64,000 nucleotides of DNA, taken from NCBI RefSeq assembly GCF_900167955.1, contig NZ_FUYK01000003.1:1-64000 (forward strand), read 5' to 3'. This document shows, piece by piece, positions 9,450 through 17,123 of this stretch; position 1 is the first letter of the stretch; every line of letters begins with the position of its first letter. Source of the stretch: Candidatus Nitrosotalea bavarica (lineage in GTDB: Archaea; Thermoproteota; Nitrososphaeria; Nitrososphaerales; Nitrosopumilaceae). The position numbers and the translations under genes are program-made. The notes under the pieces are model-generated. The model searched no databases. It was not told the DNA's origin and saw only the letters and a program-made list of their open reading frames with translations.

Positions 9450-9704
9450 TTACAGTGTATCTATAATCTCTTTAATATGGAGTGGAATCTCTGGTAATTC
9501 ACCAATGTGGCTGATGTTATTCTGTAACACATCTGGACCTATTCTCCTCACTCTTTGGGTCCCAATTAATGTAGCAATGCCACGGTCTATATCCTTTTGA
9601 GGTAAAACCGCTTTTAGTTTTTCAAGCAAGGTGTTCTCATCTTCATACTTGCTAATGGCATGCTGTAAAAGTATCAGTTTGTCTTCGTTGGATAAATCCG
9701 TCAT
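9450..9704 (-). CDS. Hypothetical small helical protein
   Basis: 84 aa, mostly helical by composition, with acidic N-terminal half (TDLSNEDKLILLQHAI) and RVRRIG in the middle. No cysteines, membrane helices or known motif. ATG start with good reading-frame character; function not recognised. Confidence 0.6.
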   Translation of the reverse strand: MTDLSNEDKLILLQHAISKYEDENTLLEKLKAVLPQKDIDRGIATLIGTQRVRRIGPDVLQNNISHIGELPEIPLHIKEIIDTL

Positions 9705-9847
9705 TCACTATAATCAGTTTTATCTTGATAAAAAATCTTTTTAAAAAACATAATTTCTTAGAAAAATTATCGAAGTGTCATATTACTCTAGCACCAATAA
9801 TTAGAAATAGCATCAAATAGTACAAAATAGTCAGGTAAGAGAAAATT

Positions 9848-10894
9848 ATGATTCAAGTTATAGGATATGCCGCAGATCAAGCAAAAGCGCCACTGGCCCC
9901 ACATGTATTTCAAAGACGTGAACCTCGTGATTGTGATGTAGTAATAGATATCCAATATTGTGGTATATGTCATACGGACATACATCAAGTAAATGATGAG
10001 TGGGGCGGTTCTGTTTTTCCAATGGTTCCAGGACACGAGATAGTAGGAGTTGTTTCTCAAGTTGGAAAACAAGTGGCTCATTATAAAATAGGAGACAGGG
10101 TGGGGGTAGGGTGTTTTGTAGATTCTTGTCGCAAATGTACTCCATGTAGTAAAGGACTAGAACAATATTGTCTTGAAGGAATGACTACAACATACAATGG
10201 TGTAGAAAGGGATGGAAAGACGCCAACTCAAGGAGGATACTCGAACAAAATTGTAGTTGATGAAAACTATGTTCTCAAAATTCCAGACAATTTACCACTG
10301 GATAAAACAGCTCCTCTGCTATGTGCAGGCATTACCCTCTATTCTCCTCTCAAGCATTGGCAAGCAGGTCCGGGAAAGAAAGTTGCAATAATTGGCCTTG
10401 GAGGCCTAGGACACATGGGAGTAAAGATTGCACATGCGTTAGGTGCTGAAGTAACCGTACTGAGTCACTCGCTCAAAAAACTAGAAGATGGTAAAAAAAT
10501 GGGGGCTGACAAATTTTATGCTACATCAGATCCTGAAATATTTGAGAAACTACAAGGATACTTTGATTTGATAATTAGCACCGTCTCGACAGACTTTGAT
10601 TTGAATAAATTTTTGAATTTGTTAACACTTGATGGCACAATGGTACAAGTCGGTCTTCCTGAAAAGGAAACACAGGTGGGATTTGTATCATTAATTAGTA
10701 CTCGTCGAAGTCTTGCAGGCTCACTTATTGGCGGAATTCTAGAGACCCAGGAGATGCTCAATTTTTGCAGCAAGAACAACATTGTAAGTGATATTGAGAT
10801 AATTCCAATTCAAAAAGTCGATGAGGCATACAAACGAATCTTAAACAGCGATGTTAGATATAGATTTGTCATAGACATGAAGTCACTCAAATGA
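9848..10894 (+). CDS. Zinc-dependent alcohol dehydrogenase (MDR family, CAD/YahK-like)
   Basis: 348 aa. The catalytic zinc site is visible in CGICHTDIH and GHEIVG. The structural zinc site is four cysteines in [20 protein letters not shown]. The Rossmann motif [11 protein letters not shown] lies at about 184-194, followed by VLSHSLKK, which favours NADP(H). It interconverts alcohols and aldehydes in the cytoplasm; the substrate is not determinable. It stands alone between hypothetical genes with its own upstream region. Confidence 0.93.
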   Translation: MIQVIGYAADQAKAPLAPHVFQRREPRDCDVVIDIQYCGICHTDIHQVNDEWGGSVFPMVPGHEIVGVVSQVGKQVAHYKIGDRVGVGCFVDSCRKCTPCSKGLEQYCLEGMTTTYNGVERDGKTPTQGGYSNKIVVDENYVLKIPDNLPLDKTAPLLCAGITLYSPLKHWQAGPGKKVAIIGLGGLGHMGVKIAHALGAEVTVLSHSLKKLEDGKKMGADKFYATSDPEIFEKLQGYFDLIISTVSTDFDLNKFLNLLTLDGTMVQVGLPEKETQVGFVSLISTRRSLAGSLIGGILETQEMLNFCSKNNIVSDIEIIPIQKVDEAYKRILNSDVRYRFVIDMKSLK

Positions 10895-11011
10895 CTAGTT
10901 AATACAGAATGTATTTTTCATCACACATTCAGATAAAAAATCCACTCGGTAGATTATGCATGTAATTCAGCTATCCTCTTAAACCCCATACTAGATGTAT
11001 AAGAGTAGATT

Positions 11012-11671
11012 TTGGATTTAGAGAAATTCACTGAAGATGTATACACTGTGGCTGAAAACCTAACAACTGGGCAGGCGCCGGAAATCAAGGCCAAGATAAA
11101 TTTCGTGAGAGAGAGACTAATCGAACTATACAAGAAAAATCTTGTAAAAATTAACCATTCAGTATTGGAGATAATCTGCGCCTCAAATCTGATAGCGCAT
11201 GGATACACTGTGGATATAGAAAAACAACTTTCCAATATTCTAGTCTGTGACGTATTTGCAACAAAAGGAGATGGCACATTTATTATGGAAATTGAAACTG
11301 GGTTTACCCCACCAGATCATGCACTAGATACTATAGACTACTATGTAGCAAGAATATCAAGTAAAATTGCAAGATATAGCAAGCATTGCTCAAAGTTTGC
11401 GTTAGCAACACCAGTTGTTGGAATTTTACCAATTCCAAAATTATTCTTAAAACCTCCAAAGGATAGAAAACCAGAAGAAATTCAAAAAATCAAATCACTA
11501 GTAGATAGATTTTATAAAAATCCGCCAATCGATACAGACGACATACTAAATGCACATCTGCATTCAATATATCTAATCAATATAGACAAGGGATTTGCAA
11601 AACAGCTAGACCCGTACACATATCTTGAACTTACAGAAAAACTCCAAGACGCAAGTGGATTAGACCTATGA
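11012..11671 (+). CDS. Conserved hypothetical, possible PD-(D/E)XK-fold protein
   Basis: 219 aa from a TTG start; no in-frame ATG lies near. The middle has NLIAHGYTVDIEKQL, then CDVFATKGDGTFIMEIETGF, resembling the Asp...(Glu)xGlu core of PD-(D/E)XK nucleases, but the usual Lys is Thr here. A Pro/Lys-rich segment (LKPPKDRKPEE) separates the C-terminal helices. I do not recognise a named family; the nuclease-fold idea is a weak inference. Confidence 0.65.
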   Translation: MDLEKFTEDVYTVAENLTTGQAPEIKAKINFVRERLIELYKKNLVKINHSVLEIICASNLIAHGYTVDIEKQLSNILVCDVFATKGDGTFIMEIETGFTPPDHALDTIDYYVARISSKIARYSKHCSKFALATPVVGILPIPKLFLKPPKDRKPEEIQKIKSLVDRFYKNPPIDTDDILNAHLHSIYLINIDKGFAKQLDPYTYLELTEKLQDASGLDL

Positions 11672-11709
11672 GAGAAAATTTCAATTAACTCTTTTTTTAT
11701 GTGTATATA

Positions 11710-11865
11710 ATGATTCAGAGTATAAAATGTCCAATTTGTAGACAGAAATTCATAGAGCATTCTGAATTGCAAGAACAAATCTGTAAAATCATCATGGTAA
11801 AAGAATTTGCAGGAAATTGTCTTGGATTTGATGTAGAACACTGGAAAAAAAAGCAAGACATGTGA
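11710..11865 (+). CDS. Small zinc-finger-like microprotein
   Basis: 51 aa (MIQSIKCPICRQKF at the start). One CPIC pair and two further Cys (residues 25 and 37) could bind one zinc. It begins 38 nt after the preceding gene and has a normal ATG; length and composition match other zinc microproteins in this window. Confidence 0.5.
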   Translation: MIQSIKCPICRQKFIEHSELQEQICKIIMVKEFAGNCLGFDVEHWKKKQDM

Positions 11866-11999
11866 GAATTTAGTTTTCAGTTGTACGAATGACATGTTGA
11901 GAATCTAAAATGACGTATTTATAAAAAATACCCCAAACTGTGAACTATTCCATATTACTCAAAATATGTTTTAAGATAAAAGCAATGTCAAATAAAGAT

Positions 12000-12260
12000 A
12001 ATACATAATTGTATTGAAAAGTGTCATCCGTCCTTGAGTGGGCATGGCAATTCCTAGTAATAACATGCCAACGCATCGTACTACCTTTCCCTCCTTGCCA
12101 TTGTCGTACATTTCTGAAGAACGGTGTTTTCATACACCTCTTCCCTAACCAGAAATGTTCAAACATCACCTAACAAGAAAATCAAGTCCTTACCTGAAGT
12201 TCTTTATTGTCAAGCGAGTCTTCACATTTGTCGGTCGGATGACAGCATAGTATGCTGCAT
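12000..12260. ncRNA. Candidate structured RNA in a gene-free stretch
   Basis: Between 11866 and 12327 I see no convincing gene. The part from about 12000 to 12260 is richer in GC than its flanks and has several inverted repeats. CATTTCTG (12109-12116) pairs with CAGAAATG (12150-12157) around a nested stem closed by GGTGT/ACACC. GGCATG pairs with CATGCC near 12040-12070. CAGCATA-N-TATGCTG forms a perfect 15-bp palindrome near 12246-12260. A TATA-like stretch on the minus strand near 12270 suggests minus-strand transcription. No known RNA family recognised. Confidence 0.35.
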
Positions 12261-12327
12261 CGTGAAATAAAAGGACTACCTATATAGAATCTATAGATCT
12301 AAATGAATAAAATTCGTAAATTTTTAT

Positions 12328-12522
12328 TTACAGATAATCTTTTTTGAGAATAAGTTTGTTGACCAGTCGTATTATTCTACGATATAATGGATTTTTCTCA
12401 TCATCTCGAATTGCAAGTGTACCATCCTTGCAATAATACACTGCGACCTTTCCATCTAGAGAGATAATTTCAAACGAGTCATACGTGGATTCATGAAATG
12501 AGGAGGCTGGAACACCATTTGA
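12328..12522 (-). pseudogene. C-terminal remnant of a small protein gene
   Basis: A 64-codon open frame ends in TAA at 12328-12330 and has protein-like composition (SFEIISLDGKVAVYYCKDG, then RRIIRLVNKLILKKDYL). It has no ATG, GTG or TTG at a sensible place and is closed upstream by a TGA at 12523-12525. I read it as the tail of a decayed or frameshifted gene. A GTG in the middle would give only about 37 residues. Confidence 0.4.
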
Positions 12523-12628
12523 TCAGTTTGCAATCCTTTTTTTACACGAAGGTAAGAACATGTGGAATGCTTCTATAACTTGTCACATACGACCAATTAA
12601 TCTACATTCAGAGTAGTCAATTATTTTA

Positions 12629-12769
12629 TTATTGAATCTTTTTTGCCTGCATTGACTTTCTTCGCTCTTCAGTACAAGATTTCATTTGTTCTGGGGTGTG
12701 CTCTTTTACAGGTCGTGAACACATGGCACATGTAGGAATAATTTCTATTGGTTTTCTTTCAAACTTCAT
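12629..12769 (-). CDS. Small zinc-binding microprotein
   Basis: 46 aa starting MKFERKPIEIIPTCAMC. The CAMC pair and a third Cys (SCTEERRK) plus a His could form a zinc site; the tail is basic. It overlaps the end of the upstream gene by 11 nt, so the two are probably one transcript. Function unknown. Confidence 0.6.
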   Translation of the reverse strand: MKFERKPIEIIPTCAMCSRPVKEHTPEQMKSCTEERRKSMQAKKIQ

Positions 12770-13154
12770 AATATTCAGGATCTTGATAATCTGATTCTAT
12801 CACCAATAAATTATTTTTGTTCGTCGACTGGTCTAATTGTATAATGGAACGTAGGATCAGACCAGAAATACCCAGGTGTGATGTAAGAAACGCGGCAGCT
12901 TCTTCCAGTGCATTTGCGCCCCTCCATCCTTCATCATATGTCATTTCTATTATCCCCTTGTCTGTTTCAACAAGTGCCGTAATCAGAGAATAAGGTCCAA
13001 GAGCATCATCCTTTTTTTGGATGTATAGATTCAAGGTCACATTTTTTACGACGTGTCCTTGTTCCAAGAATTTCCCTCCAGACATTAATGCAATTGTTTT
13101 ATCAGGTGTCCTGTCCATTCTCTCAGGATCTGCAACTTCGATTACCTTTTTCAC
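12759..13154 (-). CDS. Hypothetical protein
   Basis: 131 aa, soluble, alpha/beta by composition (VTLNLYIQKKDDALGPYSLI, EMTYDEGWRGANALEEAAAFL). No cysteines and no recognised motif. It heads a two-gene unit with the zinc microprotein that overlaps its 3' end. Confidence 0.65.
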   Translation of the reverse strand: MKKVIEVADPERMDRTPDKTIALMSGGKFLEQGHVVKNVTLNLYIQKKDDALGPYSLITALVETDKGIIEMTYDEGWRGANALEEAAAFLTSHLGISGLILRSIIQLDQSTNKNNLLVIESDYQDPEYYEV

Positions 13155-13273
13155 ATACTAATTACGTAACCAATCTAGATAATCTTTGCAGGCAGACAAA
13201 CTATATCCCATCCCGACTCATCTTTTCGAGATTTTATGCCTATGGAAGATATTATTTTGAAATGTATCGGATT

Positions 13274-13528
13274 CTACTTTTCGTCGTCAATGGTTCCGCC
13301 TTGACCATAAAGTACAGGTATTGAGATTGTACTTGTGACATGCGGAACAGTTCTTACTTTGCTTATGGTGGAATCTACTTTTGTCACATCATCTGCTACA
13401 ATTTTAACAAATACATCATATTTACCCATGATTCCATTTACTTCAACGATATTTGACAATTCTTTAATTTTTTGTATTACCTCTTTTTCATTTCCTGGAA
13501 TGCATGTTGCAAGAATGTATGTAATCAT
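13274..13528 (-). CDS. Stand-alone Lrp/AsnC-type RAM domain protein
   Basis: 84 aa from the ATG at 13528 (MITYILATCIPGNEKEV); the frame is open to 13579 but the extra residues do not fit the fold. The beta-alpha-beta-beta-alpha-beta pattern with GIMGKYDVFVKI and TVPHVTSTISIPV is the ligand-binding RAM domain of Lrp/AsnC regulators without a DNA-binding domain. Such proteins sense amino acids or pair with full-length regulators. Two more lie at 40196-40647. Confidence 0.82.
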   Translation of the reverse strand: MITYILATCIPGNEKEVIQKIKELSNIVEVNGIMGKYDVFVKIVADDVTKVDSTISKVRTVPHVTSTISIPVLYGQGGTIDDEK

Positions 13529-13645
13529 ACACAAGCATAACCAACATCTGATGTTAAATATCTTTTGAAAAAGAATCACCTCTAAACCAATTTGTTAGAT
13601 TGTTTCAACATAGCATGGTATCATCTTATAACCAAAAAGTCAAAC

Positions 13646-14107
13646 ATGAAAATAAAGAACAATTCTACAGATGAACTGATCAAAATGTCAGAAACAGTAC
13701 GGGAAGAGATTACACGTGATGTTATGGAAACTTTTGGAATAGATTTGTCTCATCAAGAACTAATTCATCATGACAAGACAAAACCCGTATGGACCCAGCA
13801 GATTCAAGATAATAAATCTATAAAAATTGAGCTTGATTCATTTCTGAATCTTGTCAAAAACAACGTAGAACGCATGCCCGAAATGATACAATTTGAGAAA
13901 GATCACCCGTCAGCAGATATTTCAAACCATCCACAGGATTCCATATCGTATGATCTAGAATTTTTATGGATATGCGAATCTCATGTCAAAAAGTTTGAAA
14001 ATGAAAAATATCTCTCAGAAAAAGAGATTGTCAAATATTATACAAAGATTCAACAATTAAAAGACGAGATAAAGGACATAACAATAGGCCAAAGTTTGCA
14101 AAACTAG
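13646..14107 (+). CDS. Hypothetical helical protein
   Basis: 153 aa from the ATG at 13646 (MKIKNNSTDELIKMSETV); the frame extends to 13592 but without protein character. Charged and helical throughout, with no Cys motif beyond a single ICES. Convergent with a PEFG-protein gene 7 nt downstream. Not recognised. Confidence 0.6.
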   Translation: MKIKNNSTDELIKMSETVREEITRDVMETFGIDLSHQELIHHDKTKPVWTQQIQDNKSIKIELDSFLNLVKNNVERMPEMIQFEKDHPSADISNHPQDSISYDLEFLWICESHVKKFENEKYLSEKEIVKYYTKIQQLKDEIKDITIGQSLQN

Positions 14108-14114
14108 TAAAAAC

Positions 14115-14888
14115 CTAAACCGAAATCTTCCTGGTTCTAGACAATATTATCACTGTAATCATGGCAATAGAAATGGCAAGTGTGGCAAATTGACCAAATT
14201 CTGGAATTACAGATGTACCAGATAATTCAAGTTCTTTAGAGCCTATTGGGAGGTAACAATCAAGTATTCGCATGGTGTCAGTTTCACTTTGAGTGCATTG
14301 AATATTATTTCCATCAACCGTGAGTGTAATATCCCCACCCGATGTATCCACTATTTCCTTTGGAATTTGATATTTTTGTTCTACCGTACTTGTTGTAACG
14401 TTGAAGGTATTCATTGCAACTGTAATCTTGTTATCTGTAGTAGATACTGAGACTTCACCATATTGTACCAAATTTGTTCCAATTGTTCTAACTGCTATCT
14501 GACTGTCAAGTACTGGAATTATAGTCAATGTACTAGGGGTAACAGTAAAATGAAACTGTAATGTCTGGGTGTCATATTTTACATTGACAGTATAATCTCC
14601 ACCAATAGAATCATCACTTATCACAAAATCATGAACAAAGAGATTGTTTGACAAGTCAACTTGACCAACATCATATACATTTCCTATGGGATTTCGTATG
14701 ATTATCGTGACTGGATTGCTATCTACTACCTGTGGAACTGAGCCGGTAATTGTCACCTTATCCCCTTGCTCATACGAACTCTTGTCTGATGTTGCAGTGA
14801 TTGTTCCAGTATCTGCATAAGCTGGAAAAACAATTGAAGATATGGCAAGAAAAGATAGCAGAATAATTACATTATTTTCAATTTTCAT
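14115..14888 (-). CDS. Secreted PEFG-CTERM beta-sandwich protein
   Basis: 257 aa from the ATG at 14888 (an ATG at 14909 is also in frame). A signal peptide ends near FPAYA. An MG2-like domain (SDKSSYEQGDKVTITGSVP) follows, then a second beta domain with two Cys (QCTQSET...DCYLPIG). The end is VIPEFGQF, a membrane helix and a basic tail. Exported and anchored; role unknown, probably cell envelope. Confidence 0.85.
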   Translation of the reverse strand: MKIENNVIILLSFLAISSIVFPAYADTGTITATSDKSSYEQGDKVTITGSVPQVVDSNPVTIIIRNPIGNVYDVGQVDLSNNLFVHDFVISDDSIGGDYTVNVKYDTQTLQFHFTVTPSTLTIIPVLDSQIAVRTIGTNLVQYGEVSVSTTDNKITVAMNTFNVTTSTVEQKYQIPKEIVDTSGGDITLTVDGNNIQCTQSETDTMRILDCYLPIGSKELELSGTSVIPEFGQFATLAISIAMITVIILSRTRKISV

Positions 14889-14952
14889 CCAAAAGCTCTT
14901 GGGGCCCATATGATATTTAACTGTGATTTAATTTCGTACAACTGATATAATG

Positions 14953-16473
14953 TTAGAAAAATGAGTCAAGACCTGCCTTTGTCTTTGGTATCTCTTGCTG
15001 TTCTAAGAATTTAGTCATCTTCTCACCCATGCCTTTGGCAGCTGTAACTTTACGTTTTCCTATCCAGTAATAGGTCTCATCAGTAGTATCTTTTGCAATC
15101 AATACGACCAATTTGCCATAGTCTTTTCTTCCAGTACGGCCTTTTCTCTGAACATAACGAATCGAGCTTGGGACGTTATCAAAAAATACCACCAGATTAA
15201 CTTCAGAAATATCCAGACCTTCTTCCCCCACCCGGGTTGCAATAAGTACTTTGTATTCACCATCTCGAAATTTCTGTATTGTCTCTATCTGTTTTTTTTG
15301 TTTAAGCCCAGTCTCCCCTGCCTTTCCAATTAAAAATCCAGCTGGAATTCCCATTTCATTTAATTTTTTATGTATTACGTCTACAGAATCCCTATAGCTA
15401 GTAAAAACAAGTGCCTTACCAGAAATTCCATGTAAAACTTCTTTTAGTTTTTCCATCTTGGAATGCTCAATTCCTTTTGCCTGTGCTTCTCTTGCAAGAC
15501 GTACCGCTTTTCCAAAATTTATGTCATTTTCAAATAAATCTTTTATACCGGCCCCTTTCTTTTCTTGCGTCCTATCACAGAACCTAAGAAATGATGTTAC
15601 ACCGTGGGATTCAAAGACATGTAGTGCATGAATTAATCGTATTGCAGTAAAAAGTGGCTTGGCAGCTCTGCGATTCTGTCGTATTACAAATTCCCGTACA
15701 CGTAAAAGTTCAGACATAGACCTATTCCCAGACAGATTTAGGCCCAATTTTTTCAATTCAGAGTATCTCGAATCAATGGCATCTTTGATCAAGGCCTGGA
15801 TCTCTTTCATCTCAGGTGGAAGTTCTACTGTTATCCATTGAGTATCAGTCTGCTGAACATATGGGCTTACATCTGGACTCTCTTCAGTTCTCTGTGCAAT
15901 ACTTGCAATTTTTAATATTCTTACCATATCTTCTGCTTTTTGTTTTTCACTAGGCAATGTGGCAGTCATTCCAATGATTCTAACATCCATGTTCGAAAAT
16001 CTTTCCGCAATTCCAGAATATGCATAATCGCCTACTGTTCTATGTGCTTCATCAAATATTACTAACGAAAACTGTTCTGGTGATACTATTTGTCTATCTA
16101 AATCATTTTTTACAATCTCAGGTGTTGCACAGATAACACTGTTAATCCAAAGTTTTTTTCGTTTAGCAAGAAGGTCTTCACCGGTAACTAGTGTGACATC
16201 GTCAATTAACAAATTATTTTTTAAAAATTCATAATGTTGGTGTGCAAGTACTCTAGTTGGTGCTAAAAACAGCACGCCACCTTTTCCTCTAGACAAAAAT
16301 TCTGCAATCACATGTAATGCTACTGTTGTTTTTCCCAATCCTGTAGGTAAGACAATCAAACAGTTTTCAGAGATTGCCTGCTTTGCCAAATTATCCTGAT
16401 ATGCTCTATGTTCAATACTTGATTTTTTTATATACCGATGCTCTACAAAGTTGTCAGTCAATTGTATCCACAT
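14953..16473 (-). CDS. Hef/FANCM-type SF2 DNA helicase without nuclease domain
   Basis: 506 aa. SF2 helicase motifs are visible: I (LPTGLGKTTVALHV, about 42-55), Ia (LAPTRVLAHQHYEF), II (FDEAHRTVGDYAYSG), III (GMTATLPS), IV-VI (VFTSYRDSV, ATRVGEEGLDI, QRKGRTGRKDYG). The insert between RecA lobes is helical, as in archaeal Hef. The ERCC4 nuclease domain of euryarchaeal Hef is absent. The final residues GLDSFF look like a PCNA-interacting (PIP) box. It should remodel stalled forks or branched DNA. Confidence 0.9.
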   Translation of the reverse strand: MWIQLTDNFVEHRYIKKSSIEHRAYQDNLAKQAISENCLIVLPTGLGKTTVALHVIAEFLSRGKGGVLFLAPTRVLAHQHYEFLKNNLLIDDVTLVTGEDLLAKRKKLWINSVICATPEIVKNDLDRQIVSPEQFSLVIFDEAHRTVGDYAYSGIAERFSNMDVRIIGMTATLPSEKQKAEDMVRILKIASIAQRTEESPDVSPYVQQTDTQWITVELPPEMKEIQALIKDAIDSRYSELKKLGLNLSGNRSMSELLRVREFVIRQNRRAAKPLFTAIRLIHALHVFESHGVTSFLRFCDRTQEKKGAGIKDLFENDINFGKAVRLAREAQAKGIEHSKMEKLKEVLHGISGKALVFTSYRDSVDVIHKKLNEMGIPAGFLIGKAGETGLKQKKQIETIQKFRDGEYKVLIATRVGEEGLDISEVNLVVFFDNVPSSIRYVQRKGRTGRKDYGKLVVLIAKDTTDETYYWIGKRKVTAAKGMGEKMTKFLEQQEIPKTKAGLDSFF

Positions 16474-16573
16474 TTGGTAATCTTGGGTAAAAAGCTTGTT
16501 TAAAATTAAGAGCTAAGCTTTGCTTACTTTTGTTTTCACAAATTTGTAATCTTATATTGAAGCACGATACAGT

Positions 16574-17116
16574 TTGACTGTGAACAAGACATTTGAACGT
16601 CCAACATGGGATGAATATTTCATGCTTCAGGCAGAGCTTGCAAAATTACGTTCTAATTGCATTACAAGACATGTGGGAGCAGTCATTGTACGAGGAAATA
16701 GACAGATTGCTACAGGATATAATGGAACACCACCTGGTGTCAAGAACTGTTTTGAGGGCGGCTGCAAGAGATGTCAGCTTCGTATGGAGGGAAAAGTTGC
16801 TTCAGGAGAAGGACTAGACAGATGTTTATGCAATCATGCAGAAGCCAATGCAATAATGCATTGTGCCATATTGGGAGTAGGGTCTGGCACAAAAGACTCT
16901 ACGCTGTATACTACATTTGTTACATGTCTTGAATGCAGTAAGATGGCAATTACAATAGGGATCAAAAGAATAGTCTGCCTTGGGAGTTATCCTGAAACAG
17001 ATTATGATCTATTACATGAAGCCGGATTGGAAGTTGTAGTTTTAGATAGAAGTAGAATAAATTATTGGATAAAGGTATTACTTGAAGAACCAAGTGTCAA
17101 TCTAACACCAAAGTGA
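16574..17116 (+). CDS. Deoxycytidylate (dCMP) deaminase family protein
   Basis: 180 aa, ComE/dCMP-deaminase-like zinc enzyme of the cytidine deaminase superfamily. The catalytic motif is NHAEANAIMH; the zinc cysteines are in TCLECSK, with Thr where Pro is usual. An extra Cys-rich loop (CFEGGCKRCQLR...RCLC) matches the second zinc site of dCMP deaminases. It converts dCMP to dUMP for dTMP synthesis. TTG (16574) or GTG (16580) is the start. polB follows after 7 nt, so a nucleotide-supply/replication operon is likely. Confidence 0.9.
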   Translation: MTVNKTFERPTWDEYFMLQAELAKLRSNCITRHVGAVIVRGNRQIATGYNGTPPGVKNCFEGGCKRCQLRMEGKVASGEGLDRCLCNHAEANAIMHCAILGVGSGTKDSTLYTTFVTCLECSKMAITIGIKRIVCLGSYPETDYDLLHEAGLEVVVLDRSRINYWIKVLLEEPSVNLTPK

Positions 17117-17123
17117 TGATATA

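Noticed and set aside
11945-12169. 74-codon minus-strand ORF
   Set aside because: Lies over the inverted repeats of the structured stretch, its residue composition is unlike a folded protein, and it has no promoter.
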